DNA of 64,000 bases from Pelobates cultripes (GCA_933207985.1 OW240913.1:271768986-271832985); one strand, 5' to 3'. Counted from the first letter of the stretch, positions 9,626-21,953 are shown. A program made the numbers and translations. The notes: generated from the sequence alone by a model not told the origin.

Positions 9626-10355
9626 ATATATATATATATACAATTTCATTCTAAGTGTATTTTGATATAAATATATATATATTAATATCGAAATACAGTT
9701 AGAATAAAATTTCATATAGATATTTAATTTTTGTTTAAAATTTTTATTATTATTTTTACATTTTTTAATTTAATTTAAATTACTTATTATTTGTATTTTA
9801 TAATAATAGATATATACAATATTTATAGTTATTATATACATTATATATATACGTGTGTAATTATAAGTGTATTTTTATATTAATATATGTACATATTAAT
9901 ATAAAAATACACTTAGTATGACATTATATATATGATATATAGATATATATTATATAGATATAATATATATGTCTATATATCATATATATATACACATATA
10001 TATATATATATATATATATTAACTAACATTAACTTTAATTTTTTTTATTTTACACTAGCAGGGAGACTGCCTGTCAGCACAGACAGTCCCCCTGGAGGCA
10101 GACACATGGACACCTATTGTGACCATGTGACCACTCTGTTGAGCGATCACATGGCCACAGGGGTCCTAATCCAGTGTAGGGAGACTGTCTGGGCTGCAGG
10201 CAGTCTCCCCACACCGGGAGCACCACTGATCGCCGCCGGGGGAACGACGGTGATCGGGTAAGTAAATAAGAACGTTAGGACGGTTCAGGACCGTCACCGG
10301 TCGGCAATGGAAAAATGCTGATGACGGTCCTGAACCGTCCTTGGTCCTTAAGGGG
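9626..10355. mobile_element. Right part of a large TTAA-target DNA element
   Basis: The right end GGTCCTTAAGGGG is followed by TTAA (10356-10359), as expected for piggyBac/Kolobok-type target sites. Just inside are a GGACGGTTCAGGACCGTCA / TGACGGTCCTGAACCGTCC inverted pair and a GGGAGACTGCCTGTC/GCAGGCAGTCTCCC pair. The AT-rich inner part (9640-9720) closely matches 13340-13410 of the second copy. No left terminus is present, so this is a truncated copy. Confidence 0.6.
9936..10020. repeat. TA-rich microsatellite
   Basis: Interrupted (TA)n, ATATAT-rich DNA inside the TTAA-target element. Low complexity, no function visible. Confidence 0.85.
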
Positions 10356-10359
10356 TTAA

Positions 10360-10536
10360 TGGCTGTGCATTGAGTTATTTTGAGGGGACAGCAAATTTAC
10401 ACTGTTATACAGGCTGTACACTTACTACTTTACATTGTAGCAGAGTGTCATTTGTTCAGTGTTGTCACATGAAAAGATATAATAAAATATTTACAAAAAT
10501 GTCAGGAGTGTACTCACTTTTGTGAGATACTATATG
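10360..10536. mobile_element. Right end of a Tc1-like element
   Basis: The sequence ends with AGTGTACTCACTTTTGTGAGATAC, the typical terminal inverted repeat of one vertebrate Tc1-like family, preceded by CATGAAAAGATATAATAAAATATTTACAAA. No transposase is present, and the left side is replaced by the TTAA-target element that ends at 10355. It is a one-ended relic. Confidence 0.6.
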
Positions 10537-10857
10537 TTTCTTTCTATTCAGTTTGCTTATGTCGTTTTCTTTCCATAACACATGCATAAAGTAAGAATAT
10601 GCATTTTCATAGTCTATAAAAAAAGAAAGAAAAAAAGAAAACAAGAAGATAAATTTGCAGTTATATTTTTCTTTTGCAAAAATTTTATGGGGGATATTTA
10701 GAGGGAGTTTTGGAAGGAATTTACAAAAAAACAAAACAAAAAAAAACTATGCTTGATTTTAATTCATTTTATGCATTTGTTAAAGTATTGTCTACTACGT
10801 CCCACTATGTAAATGTTGTGCAACAAGAACATTTTAGATCAATAGTACACCATCTCT

Positions 10858-11937
10858 GTATACAGTTACCTCCACTGATATTGGCACCCTTGGTAAATAT
10901 GAGCAAAAAAGGCAGTGAAAATGTGTATTTATTGTTTAATCTTTTGTTCAAAAAATACACATAAATATTTTGCTCTCATGAGTAACAAACAATTGCAACA
11001 AAACACAGGTTTATAAAAAAAATACATATGTGGCATAATTATTGCACCTCTATGAATTTATATGAAAAAAATATATGTGAAGTATATTTCCATTGATATT
11101 TTAATTTTTTTAGTACATCAGGGTGACTAGGAACAGGACATTGTTGAAGCATAACATATATATATGAGGCTAAATTCCCTTAGTCAGTTATCACAATGGG
11201 TAAGACCGGGGAATATAGCTGTGATGTGCAGCAAGAGGTTGTTGAGGTTCACAAAATGGGAAGTAGCAATAAGAAAATAGTAAAAGCATTGAAAATGACC
11301 TTTTCAACCATCAGGGCAATAATTAAGAAGTTCTAGTCAATTGGAAATGTTATGACTCAACCTGAAAGAGGACGTGTCTATATTGTCTCAATGAACTGTA
11401 AAAAGGATGGTTTGCGTGATCAAAAAAACTCCAGGGATAACAGGTGGAAAACTGCTGAAGTTAGTTGTGTCTCGGGGTCAGAAAGTCTCGAAAATTACAT
11501 TCTGACTTCACCTACATCACCACAAATGGAAGGGTTTCAAGATTAAAGCTTTTGCTCTCATCCAAAAACAAACTCAATCGTCTTCAGTTTACCAAACACT
11601 ACTGAAATGTTGGGTTTTAAAGTCAAATGAAACAAAAAAAGAGCTTTTTGGCAATAAATACTAGAGGTGGGTTTGGCATTCACAGAGAGGAAGCCATATG
11701 GAAAAGGACCTCATGGACACGGTTAAATATGGTGGTTGCTCTTTAATGTTCTGGGGCTATTTTTCTGCGAAGCAACCTGTACATTTTGTCAGGATACATG
11801 GCATCATTGACCCTATCAAATATCAACAGATATTAAATGAAAACCTTAAAAAGGGTCCATGGTTGGATCTTCCAGCAGGACAATGATCAAAACATTCATC
11901 TAAATCAACACAAAATAATGGTTAACTGACTACAAAA
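10858..11937 (+). pseudogene. Tc1-family transposase pseudogene with left terminal repeat
   Basis: The left terminus near 10858-10905 (TACCTCCACTGATATTGGCACCCTTGG) is Tc1-like. Coding similarity starts at an ATG at about 11195 with a helix-turn-helix domain (VQQEVVEVHKMGSSNKKIVKAL). After stops and deletions it continues at 11698-11886 with the DDE-domain block VKYGGCSLMFWGYFS and IDPIKYQQILNENL. Tc1 transposases cut and paste their own element through a DDE/D catalytic domain. This copy lacks the last third and the right terminus, and is cut at 11937 by the TTAA-target element beginning at 11942. Confidence 0.8.
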
Positions 11938-11941
11938 TTAA

Positions 11942-13412
11942 CCCCTTAAGGACGGAGCCAAATGTACACGTTGTGAACGAAACAAAATGTAAACAAAACC
12001 TGGCATTTGCGCTACATGTCTATCCAACCGTAATTCACCTCTTTCATATTAAATGCACCCACCCTTATTATATATCATTTTATTCAGGGGAAACAGGGCT
12101 TTCATTTAATATCAAATATTTAGCTATGAAAAATAATTTAATATGAAAAAAATGGGAGAAAATATTTATTTTTTATTTTTTTAGTTCTACATGACATTTT
12201 AACGGTCAATGTCATAATACTGTTTTCTTTTACTGCAATAAAATACACATATTTGTATTCAGCAAAGTCTCACGTGTAAAACAGTACCCCCTATGTACAG
12301 GTTTTATGGCGTTTTGGGAAGTTACAGGGTCAAATATAGCACGTTACATTTGAAATTGAAATTCGCCAGATTGGTTACGTTGCCTTTGGGATTTTATAGT
12401 AGCCCAGGAATGAAATTTACACCAATAATGGCATACCATTTGCAATAGTAGACAACCCAACGTATTGCAAATGGGGTATGTCCAGTCTTTTTTAGTAGCC
12501 ATTTGGTCACAAACACTGGCCAAAGTTAGCGTTAGTATTTGTTTGTGTGTGAAAAATGCAAAAAACGCCAATTTTGGCCAGTGTTTGTGACTAAGTGGCT
12601 ACTAAAAAAGACTGGACATACCCTGTTTGCAATACCTTGGGTTGTCTACTATTGCAAATGGTATGCCATCATAGGGGTCATTTTCATTCTTGGGCTACCA
12701 TAGGGTCTCAAAGGCAACGTACCCAATCTGGCGAATTTTAATGTGAAAAAAATGAAACACAAGCCTTATATTTGACGCTGTAACTTTTGAAAACACCATA
12801 AAACCTGTACATGAGGGGTATTGTTGTACTCGGGAGACTTCGCTGAACACAAATATATGTGTTTCAAAACAGTAAAAAGTATCGCAGCAATAATATCGTC
12901 CGTGTAAGAGCTGTTTGTGCGTGAAAAATGCAAAATACGTCACTTTTACTGGCGATATCATAGTTGTAATACATTTTACTGTTTTGAAACACTAATATTT
13001 GTGTTCAGCGAAGTCCCCCGAGTAGAAAAGTACCCCCCATGTACAGGTTTTATGGTGTCTTGGAAAGTTATAGGGTTAAATATAGTGCTAGCAAATTAAA
13101 TTCCCTTTACTTTCGACATGGGTTGTCAGGCAGGTTCCGCTAATTGTAATTAATTAAGATACCCAATTATGTAAAAATATTACATAAATATATATGTAGA
13201 ATTAATATATGTATATATATACGTATGTGAATATATATGTATATATATATATATATATTATTCTTTTAAAATATTTTTATTTATATATAGGTATATATAT
13301 AGTGATATATACGTATATATTTATGTATATATATATATATTATTTCGTTCTACGTGTATTTTGATATAAATATATATATATTAATATCACAATACAGTTA
13401 GAACGAAATAAC
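11942..13412. mobile_element. Left part of a large TTAA-target DNA element with mirrored modules
   Basis: The left end CCCCTTAAGGACGGAG is preceded by TTAA (11938-11941). The interior is built from one roughly 300-bp module repeated in alternating orientation. Mirror centres lie near 12556 (a TATGTCCAGTCTTTTTTAGTAG pair) and near 12938 (a CAGCGAAGTC / GACTTCGCTG pair with TTTTACTGTTTTGAAACAC). The AT-rich end (13150-13410) matches the inner part of the copy at 9626-10355. The right terminus is absent. There is no transposase, so it is a nonautonomous copy. Confidence 0.6.
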
Positions 13413-13520
13413 ACACATCTATAAGACAGTGTTTACAGCAAAAAGCCTGAAGGTAATGATTCTACTCACCAGAACAAATGCAATAAGCTGTAGTTGTTCT
13501 GGTGACTACAGTGTCCCTTT
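13413..13520. mobile_element. Right half of the AAAGGGACA MITE family
   Basis: The stretch ending in TAGTTGTTCTGGTGACTACAGTGTCCCTTT matches the right end of the element at 4459-4951. Its left half is missing where the TTAA-target element breaks off. Confidence 0.55.
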
Positions 13521-14739
13521 AATTTGAAATTCACTCTGAATTCTCACTTTAGTTAATAACCCTATAGGAGTTGCAATTTATCTGTCTGTATTATAAAACA
13601 GAAAACTGTCAATGAAAGCTGACAATTGCCAGAAACCCTTGCTGCTCCAATTAACCAATGTTTATGGAAAATACTCATTACTACTATATGAAGTCTTTTT
13701 ATACTGGTTTGGTGAGAACTCACCGGAAATCCTGCACAGCCTGGAGTTTTGCAGCAAATGCAGGAACTTAAAATGCGTCTTATTTATTTATGAATTTGGC
13801 TATATTTTTAAAGCCTGTATTATATAATGCATCCCACTAATATAAAAGTTATATTACCTTACTAGGCCTTACTTACCATTTGCAAGTTTTAAAGAAAAAC
13901 ATGTTTTTATTTAAATTTTAATAAAATGTATTTATTGATTGATTGATTGATTTATATATTTTAATTTATACTAAGTATTAATAACAGGTATCGCACATAT
14001 TTAGTATCATGGAATAGGTTTGCAGCAGCCTATTCTGCAAATGACATGAAAATCGATGAGTGTCCACCCTCTCCATGGATGCTGCTGGTTCCTTCCTTTC
14101 ACAGACTAAGAGAAGAAAAAAAAGTAGAGAGAGACATTTTCTTTCACAAGAGCCCCTCAGAATTACAGTTCATGAACTATTCAGTAAACTGACCGGCCTG
14201 AGCCTTGCGTTCAACGGCCTAATCAAAGGGGAGGATCTATGTGTTTTGTTGCTTGTCAAAAACAATCAGTACTCGGCCCATTACATTTGCAGCACGTCGT
14301 TCTTTAATTGGTGTAACACACTAGGAGCTGAAAAGAAGCGAGTTTCACAATACAGCCTGAGTGAATGAACCCTGACTCACAGAAAAATACTCTTCAGAAG
14401 TTCAGAGCTGGACACTAACTAGGATGTATAGACTTAGCTTGAAAAGGGGTTAAGTTCAGCAAAGTTCTACCTTAAAGACCCTTCTTGAAAACTAGTGATA
14501 GCATAGGGAATTTCTTATATACCATTCTAAACTGAAATACAAACCCTTACCCTTGTGAAAAAATTATCATTTGATACACCGTATGGCCTATTTAGTAAAG
14601 TAAAAATTCAAAGTGAATTTCAAATTTAAGCTCAAAATTGTTGAACAGGAAAATTATAGTAAATAACTTTGTTTGTATAATTAAGGGGACATTTTGTTTT
14701 AAGTGTTTAATTTTCCTAATAATCAGTTTAAAAAAATAA
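13521..14739. other. Gene-free unique DNA; possible regulatory block at 14040-14420
   Basis: No element or gene was recognised. Around 14040-14420 the base composition is balanced and free of simple repeats. It contains AATCAAAGG (TCF/LEF-like) at 14221 and several homeodomain-type AATTA/AATTG cores. The short open frames here have no domain signature. Whether the block is conserved across species cannot be told from one sequence. Confidence 0.3.
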
Positions 14740-14749
14740 TAATAATAAT

Positions 14750-14802
<53 letters not shown>

Positions 14803-14805
14803 GTA
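14740..14805. repeat. Compound AAT / TA / CA microsatellite
   Basis: (AAT)n, (TA)n and (CA)n runs follow each other directly at about 14736-14802. It is a plain compound microsatellite. Confidence 0.95.
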
Positions 14806-16178
14806 TATATTTATTTTCAATTTTCATATTTGAATATTTTTTCTTTATTTAGTTAAGCCTGTTGTGCATAATGTTGATTTAAATTTAAAGGTGATTTGTT
14901 TTTTTATGAATTTTCAGTGCAATTATTTTACATTAGTAGGAAATTATCATATACTTTTCAAAAATCAAATCAAGTGTAAATGAATATACAATTGCTTTTT
15001 CCATTAAAATATTTTGATATTTTTTTTTTATATATTTTACAAAAAATTGCAGCTTTGAAGAGTTTGACTAAAAAAAAAATTTTAAAAAAAATTCTAGAAT
15101 GTTTTAAGTCCATATGATGAAGAATAGAACACCAGCTATTGTTATAGTTCTTTTTCTACTAGAACTGTCCAAGGAGATGACAAACAAAATGCAACAGCAG
15201 ATAAAAAAGAATCTTAAACATTCATTTCTTACATACATACATACATGTATACACACACTCTTTGGGATTTAAAATGGCAGATTGTCATTAGAAAGTTTAA
15301 TGGTGGAGAAAGCTTTAAAGTAATGCGATTTGAAGAGTCAGACTCAGTAGGTAGAGCAGTGGAGCTTTTGCCCTGACAGCATTGATTAGTGTGATCTGCA
15401 TGGAATAATTAAAGAGAAATCTAGTGTCACAAACTGCTTTTTTTTCTGTAAACCACACACTTAGCCAGTCAGTTTGGGTTAGCCTCTGTCACATGGGGCT
15501 TTTATTCATCCTTTAATTCAGCAGAACTGAAGAAGTCAGATTCCAGCATTCTGCATTAGTATTCCAGATCAGAGGCTGTGTATAGGCTGCTAATAATGCA
15601 AAATGAATAAGAAAAAGCAAATAGTATTTACCCTTGGCAGTTAATAAATTGAAATGTAGCTATCTCATCAAATTTGGAATGTCTGGGCTTCGTCATAGAA
15701 CAACTGTATCCGAGGTCAATTTTAACATTAAAGTTCTATATTTAAATGGAGAAATGATAAAGAAAATACAAAACCCGTCAGAGCAGTCTTTGTCATTCCT
15801 TATTCTAAAGAAAACACAGTGAGCATGTACGATGATGGGCGCTTTATTCAGTATTTTCAGAAATAGTGTAGTACTTTAAAGCACAGAGCAAACATGTTGG
15901 TTTGCTATATTTGTAGAAGGTTTTACAATGCATACCAAATGCCGAATGCCTCTTAGGAAAAAAATTATGGTTTTATCAAGTATAGCGTCATTGCAAACCT
16001 GGAATAATTGGGCATGCCTCTGGCCAGTAGCGAAACTAATGAACAAAGGGACTTGGTGCAAGATTTTTTGGGGAGCCCCTACCACCCCAGACAATCAACC
16101 TCTAATTCTCCAAATATTTTACCACTACCACAGCCAAACAACCATAGTCTCTCCATCCACAAGACCCTACATCCCCAT
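14806..16178. other. Gene-free DNA; possible regulatory block at 15330-15620
   Basis: 14806-15300 is AT-rich with A/T runs. From about 15330 to 15620 the sequence is of mixed composition and contains AATTAAAG, TTTATTCATCC, TAATGCAAAATGAAT and similar homeodomain- and POU-type motifs, with no repeat signature. 15640-16178 holds nothing recognisable beyond short random frames. Confidence 0.3.
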
Positions 16179-16672
16179 TGTCACGTATTCATCCGCTTAT
16201 AAAAATGCGATTAATGGAATTTACTGTCCACACAGGAAAGTTGTGCCGAGCAACAACCAAATCCACAGAAGGGTTAATGCTGAGCAGCAATTATGCAAAT
16301 CGGAACCTGGTTACTGCCTTTGGGGTCAAAGGCCGGTTACAGCCTATCAGATCTAAAAGAGGGGTATTTAGGCCCAGTTCTCATCCTGCTCAGTGCCTTG
16401 TCGTAGATTCCCTTGTGGTTGTCCGAGAGCACGTTATTGATTCTGGTTATTCTGGTTATTTGACTTTGGCATTGTTTTTAACTTTCCTGTTTTCTGGCAT
16501 CCCTGACTCCTGGCTTTTCCTTATCTTTGTGTCTCTTTCTGTATCCCTTGACCTTGACTATTCCTGACTATTCTTTGGTACGTTAGTCCGGCCATTCTAA
16601 GGTCCGGTATACGTTACCTATCAGTCCTCTGTTACACAATTCTACGTGCTGGATCATTCTGTAATCCTGACA
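16179..16672 (+). mobile_element. Solo LTR, 494 bp, with perfect 5-bp target duplication
   Basis: The segment starts TGTCACG and ends CCTGACA (TG...CA). It is flanked on both sides by CCCAT (16174-16178 and 16673-16677), which is the footprint of retroviral-type integration. Inside, the ATCTAAAAGAGGGGTATTTAGGCCC stretch could be the core promoter, followed by a T/C-rich leader. Parts of that leader (CTTGACTATTCCTGACT) resemble the LTR-like end of the gypsy relic at 39690-40030 on the other strand. A solo LTR forms by recombination between the two LTRs of a full element. Assignment to Ty3/gypsy is inferred. The open frame inside is not a gene. Confidence 0.75.
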
Positions 16673-16914
16673 CCCATGCCGGTTCGCCCTCTCCCTTCTC
16701 AATTTAATCTGTTACATTTCCCTAAAAAATAACCGGTTTCTTCAACCCAAACATATCTAGTCATTCTCCTTGCTATCCACACATTATGGTAGGATCACAT
16801 CTTGGCTCCTACAGTACCATGCCTTGTCATATATCAGCCCTTGCTGCCTAACAGACATCTCCAAGCCCTGACTGAACGTGTCCAACTGGTGGCTCAGTAG
16901 GGCACTTGTCAGTG

Positions 16915-17212
16915 ACACAGACACACAAAATGTAGTTTAGACACACATTCACACACCATGCAGCTCACAGACACACTCCATGCATGTTCCATACAACTTC
17001 AATGCACTTCACAGACATGCCTTATACCATATACTACACAGAAAAATACATTTCCCAGACACACTCCACTCTTTGCAGTTTAGACACACTCCTTCCAGTA
17101 CACAAACACACTCCATTCAGTTCACAGACACACACCATACACACAGATACCCTCCACAAAGTTTACAGACACAGACCATGCATTTCACAGACACACTACA
17201 TTTTGCATACAA
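16915..17212. repeat. TTCACAGACACACTCCATGCA minisatellite
   Basis: About thirteen irregular tandem copies of a 20-24 bp CACAGACACACTCCATNCAGTT unit are present. The histidine/threonine-rich frames in it are artefacts of the repeat. Confidence 0.85.
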
Positions 17213-17996
17213 ATAAAATTAATGTGATAAATTGAAGTACCAAGATAACAAACAGCCCCAACCCCTCTTTCACCCCAGACATCAAGCCACAATCCTGTTA
17301 CTTGATGATAATAAATCCCTCCTGTGGTTGGTAGACAAGAGTGGGCCCCTAAACTGTGGTGTGCACTAGTGCCATTGCACCTGCTACATCTGAAGAAGTT
17401 CCACTTCTGCCTCTGACACTAAAATGGTTAAATGGTAAAATGGCCAGAATCTCTGCTAAACCAGAACATAGGTTTATTGAACAGGAGACATGAAGTAAAT
17501 AGAGTAGCAGAAACATCTAAAAACATGAAGAGAGATACACGTTTAATAAGGTGTTACCCCATATCAACAAGGAGTGAGATTGAGGAAGTACCCAATTCCC
17601 TGGTATGACATTGAAGGAATACCCAGTTCTCCTTTAAACAAAATGAAACAACACCCAGCACACAAAATAAAATTACCCATTAAGCCCCATGGTTGGGTCA
17701 GAATTATCTTACAAAGCTACTGCTTCAGATTTATACCTCAATCACATTTCTTGTTTGTCACAAAATGTTAAATTTAAATTAATATTGTTATCCTTTCTGA
17801 GAGACTGCTATACAGAAAAGATTTCTCCTGGTCACTATTGCTGGATTTTATTTGCATCGGGTGATGAAAGATTAAGTTGATAGTGTAAAATAAATGTTTA
17901 GATGTATGGATTTTGTTTGTTTGTTGCATACGCACCAGTTTCCTGCTGTATAAACTTTTAAAGTTCCACTACTTTACCCTCTTAGTCACCTACTTC
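17213..17996. other. Gene-free intergenic DNA
   Basis: No gene, element end or repeat was recognised. There are only short open frames without domain features. Confidence 0.4.
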
Positions 17997-18132
17997 AGGA
18001 ATGAAAAATCGAAAAAAGGTCCAGGCACTCCCAAAACTCCCAAAAGGTCCAGACACTGAGTGGCAGTGGGTTCAATAAATTTGCCGTTTTGTATCCGGGA
18101 GTGCCTGGACCTTTTTTCGATTTTTCATTCCT
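17997..18132. repeat. Perfect 36-bp inverted repeat around an AATAAA-bearing loop
   Basis: 17997-18032 and 18097-18132 are exact reverse complements (AGGAATGAAAAATCG...CACTCCC and its mirror). The 64-bp loop carries TTCAATAAATTTGCC. The right arm has the GGGAGTGCCTGGACC phrase that resembles the GAGTGCT box of the retroelement tails at 9595 and 51060. It could be an inverted terminal copy of a Penelope-like tail. Confidence 0.75.
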
Positions 18133-19647
18133 GGGACTGGCTTGGTTGCACCCAGATACATATTGCTTGGGATTGAGTGCAGTTCCACATCTCTATTATG
18201 ACTACTTTAGGATTGAACACCCCATCGCAATCCAATCAACCAGCTCCACACCACTTTTTCCCAATTATTGAAAATCCTCTTATTTTCAATGCATATAAGC
18301 CCAGAACATCCTCACTTTAGTCCCCCCTCTCTGTCATTGAAATCATCATCCTGTCCCCTGTCTCTTCTCACCCATACCCCAAGACTGAGCATCTCCTGGC
18401 CCCATGTAAAGCAAAGATTACCCTTCACCCTGCAGTCAATGTAGTGAAGGAGTTATAGCCACTTGTTGGAGCCTTACCAATATTCATAGGGGACCCTCTG
18501 TTTCTTTTAAACTGAAATATTTATTTGTTATTAAAGAGAAACAATCTCTCACTATAGATGTATTGAAAGCTTGCAGTTGTGAATTTACACAAAGTTGAGG
18601 TAGGTTTTTCATTTTGAGAAGACATTTGTAGCCAATAAAATTTAATGACTACAACGGAAACAAGTCAGTAACTTGCAGTGAACATCTCCTATTATTCTCC
18701 ATGAGAACCGTTAAAGGTTTTGTTAGCCAGAAATTACAAGTCACTAATGGTAGGATTGTGTAATTTGGAAACAACCGTCACGCTCTAACATGAGCAGCAG
18801 CCATTTTCATAAGTAAAACTTACTAACAATATTGAAAACAAACCCTCAAACATGGGAGTTCACTTCTGCAGAAGTGCGTTCACTAGCTTCGAGCTCAATG
18901 AGAATGCAGACTAATCTTCATTATCTTCCCATCAGTTTACCCCCAATTAATGTGACAAAATATTTACCAGCACAAAATAGAACAATCACAAAGTAAATTC
19001 TAGGTTTTATATTTCACACTAAAAATACAATACTGGCATTACAGAGTCATGAAATAAATAACCTGCAGTAAAAATTGGCTGAATATTTAACATACCATCC
19101 TCTTTGTAATGAGGGTACAGGATGGCGTTTCTAGGTCAATAGGTTAGGGAGCTATGAGCACTATAAAAGTGCATTTTTTTTGTTTGTCAATGTATAATTT
19201 ATGTTTAATATGTATGCAAACCACACGTTATTTAGTGGTAGATTTTAACGAACAGGAAAAAGGGAAAATATAATTCCCCATCTCCCTTACACTGCTACAT
19301 TTAAAAAAAAAAATAACACAGATCTGGGCTTCCCTCTGGAGGTATAGTGCACCTGAGAATTCTGTATCTATAAGTAGCTGAAATGTAAATCTGGCCCTGC
19401 TCAGCTACACTGCTTAGGTTCCACCGTGTAGCCAGCCCATTTCAGTGCACAAAGTCTTTGCATGGATAATAGAATATTTTATTTGATTTACACAATGGAC
19501 TTTGACTTTTTGTTAACATTTTTTCAAGCTCATAAACTGTGCAAATGATTTTAATTATTATGTTTTTATTATTAAATACTTATTAGAGTTACAAGTATTT
19601 AAGAAATAAACCAACATTGCAGCCATCATATACCCAAGAAAATTTCA
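18133..19647. other. Gene-free intergenic DNA
   Basis: Mixed-composition DNA with no recognised element. 18540-19060 is free of simple repeats and could contain conserved noncoding sequence, but nothing in a single sequence proves this. An A-run lies at 19301-19313. Confidence 0.35.
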
Positions 19648-20522
19648 ACTAAAATGCAGAAGATTTAGGCAAGTGTTAAAAAATGCTGTAAAATGAGAAC
19701 GCTTTCAAAAATAGAAATGTGGATTTTTTTTTCTTTTTTAGCAATTAACACAATGCAAAGTGCATGAACAAAACAAATTGCATGAACAAAAATCAAATTA
19801 CTGTGACCACCCTTTGCCTTCAAAATAGCATCAGGTACACTTACACAAAGTCAGGGATTTTTTAGGCATATAGTCAAGTGCATAATTAAACAATTATACA
19901 AAAATGGTGCTAATGATCATCAACTGAATATGCAGGTAAACGACAATCATTTAGCAAAACATAAACATCAGTGTAGGAGGAATAAAACAGGGCACCGAAC
20001 AACCAAACTCTACTAAGGTGATTTTGCTGAAGTTTAATGTCATATACCACAGCAAGACTGAGCACTGCAACAAAGCTCAAAGTAGTTGCATCATCACATT
20101 CTCTCCCAAGCAGGAATTTAAAGGCAGACAGGGGTTTTCAGATGTGCTGTCCAAACTTTTGAAGAAGTAAAAAACAGGCAACATTGAGGACCCTAGACTC
20201 AGCCAAGGAATCTTAGTGCAGCAGATAAAAGAAGACATGCTTAGTCCCCGTCACTAAGAAGATGTTCAGTACCAACATCAGTTCAGGGTTTGTAGAAACC
20301 ACTGGGACCTTGGCACACCCATTTATTGTTTGGAGAAGTAATCATCATGGAAGTCTTGTGGCCAAAATCACTCAATTTGCATTTTGTTAATTGAGAAAAA
20401 TGCTATTTTTCTTAGCATTGTTACTTTACAGCACTTTTTTCACATTGTTGTACATGACTTTTGTTTCTTTTCTTGGATATTTTTTTCACACCTTCCTAAA
20501 CATTTTTGCACAGTAGTGTATA
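19648..20522 (+). pseudogene. Decayed Tc1/mariner-like element
   Basis: The left end (TGCAGAAGATTTAGGCAAGTGTTAAAAAATGCTGTAAA) and the right end (TTTACAGCACTTTTTTCACA...AAACATTTTTGCACAGTAGTG) are imperfect inverted repeats typical of a Tc1-like family. TGTGACCACCCTTTGCCTTC at about 19801 is a known internal phrase of that family. Between about 20090 and 20260 the + strand retains remnants of the transposase DNA-binding domain, including GNIEDPRLSQ and NLSAADKRR, broken by many stops. The catalytic domain is deleted. Confidence 0.65.
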
Positions 20523-20787
20523 TGAGATGAATTGCGTTTTAAACTGAAAGCATAATAGACAGTCCAAATATTTGAGTTGTACATCATTAGATTTTATATG
20601 AATGGGATGTCATGTGGTTTTGTAGAAGAAGAGTGTCATGAGATGACATATATATTTCATTGTTATTTGCTTTATTTAGATTACTTTTTGCTCTGGTTAA
20701 TAGAGCCCCTCACTCCCCCCACCCAATCACACAGGTGAGGGAAGAAAGGAAGCATGTACCAAATGCTCTTGGTTAAATTTAGTTTAA

Positions 20788-20859
20788 CCCCTTAAGGACA
20801 CATGCCATGTGTGACATGTCATGATTCCCTTTTATTCCAGAATTTTGGTCCTTAAGGGG
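20788..20859. mobile_element. 72-bp TTAA-target MITE, copy 1
   Basis: CCCCTTAAGGAC and GTCCTTAAGGGG are inverted termini enclosing a 72-bp element. TTAA lies on both sides (20784-20787, 20860-20863). The interior has CATGTCATGATTCCCTTTTATTCCAGAA, shared with the copies at 46643 and 59792. Termini and target match those of the large elements at 9626 and 11942, so this is an extreme deletion derivative. Confidence 0.8.
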
Positions 20860-20863
20860 TTAA

Positions 20864-21903
20864 AGTCTGGGGACATATTTATTCAAATTTAATTGTATTT
20901 ATTTACAAAAAGTAAACAAAAAAATGAATTAGAGCCCAACTGGTACCAAATAAAAAGGCATTTTATCAGTTAAATTTTGGGTGACAAATCATTGCTTGAA
21001 TATAGTTATTCTTTAAGGGTTTTTAGGTTTTCTAATGTATCACTTTACAGTCCCCTTGCCAAGGAGGAGTCAGAATGTGTCATCTTCTACTCAACAATCA
21101 AGCTTAATTAGTACACTTATGAACAGTTTGTTTAGCAGTTGCCTCTTACACGACCAGTTATTATATTAGCTAATAAGCTGCCCCGGTGCTTTCTAAGCAA
21201 ATTGTCCTAAGGCTTTTAGAGAATTAACTCTTTGTTGTTCACAGGACGAAACACCACAAGACATCTAAGCCCCTAAGCTCGTATGCTGTAAAGGGTTACT
21301 GCGTTCCATCAAAGAAAAAACTTTGAAACAATTTGGGAGAATCCTTCTCAGTGAATAAATTTAGCCCCAAATGCTTTTTATTCTTTTCCTGGTCTTCATG
21401 GGCTTCTCTGGCACAAATCAGGCCTTCTAGGCACAGAATGGGCAATCCATTGATCCCCATCAATTGTCACCCAGGGGCTTGGGCCACTTTGACCGCAAAT
21501 AGTGGGGAAGTCAGAGCTAATCCTTTGGAGGAACCACGGGAAAAGAAAGGCAACAATAACTAAGTCAAGCGTAAAAAATGAAAGAGAAATCTCTATTATC
21601 ACTCAGTACATTTCCCAGCGATGTACTGAGAAAACCAGCTAGTTGATGATGCGAGTCAGACTCCCAGAGAGGAATCCGAGGTCGTGCTGGGTTGGTAGAC
21701 TCACACGATGTAAGGAGCAATATCACAGAGCAAAAGGCCTCTCTTCATTTACCAAATCCTCCCTTATATTCACCATAACCATTAAATACAGACTGACTTT
21801 ATTCTGTATGGAACGAAAAGGGGGATAAAAAGTGCTCACTCACAGAGCTTAAAATACATTTACCAAGGACTTAGAGGGACACTGCTGAGCAAGAGAATTT
21901 GGT
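20864..21903. other. Gene-free DNA; possible regulatory block at 21040-21300
   Basis: No gene is recognisable. 21040-21300 is unique, of mixed composition, and carries AAGCTTAATTAG (homeodomain core), AACAAT and CTTTGTTGTT (SOX-like) motifs. This is suggestive only. Confidence 0.3.

Positions 21904-21951
<48 letters not shown>
21904..21951. repeat. (TA)n microsatellite
   Basis: An uninterrupted TA dinucleotide run of about 46 bp that begins at the end of a retroelement tail on the - strand. Confidence 0.95.

Positions 21952-21953
<2 letters not shown>

Noticed and set aside
16178..16567. 129-codon open frame
   Set aside because: It falls inside the solo LTR. The hydrophobic end is a T/C-rich leader and not a membrane segment of a gene.
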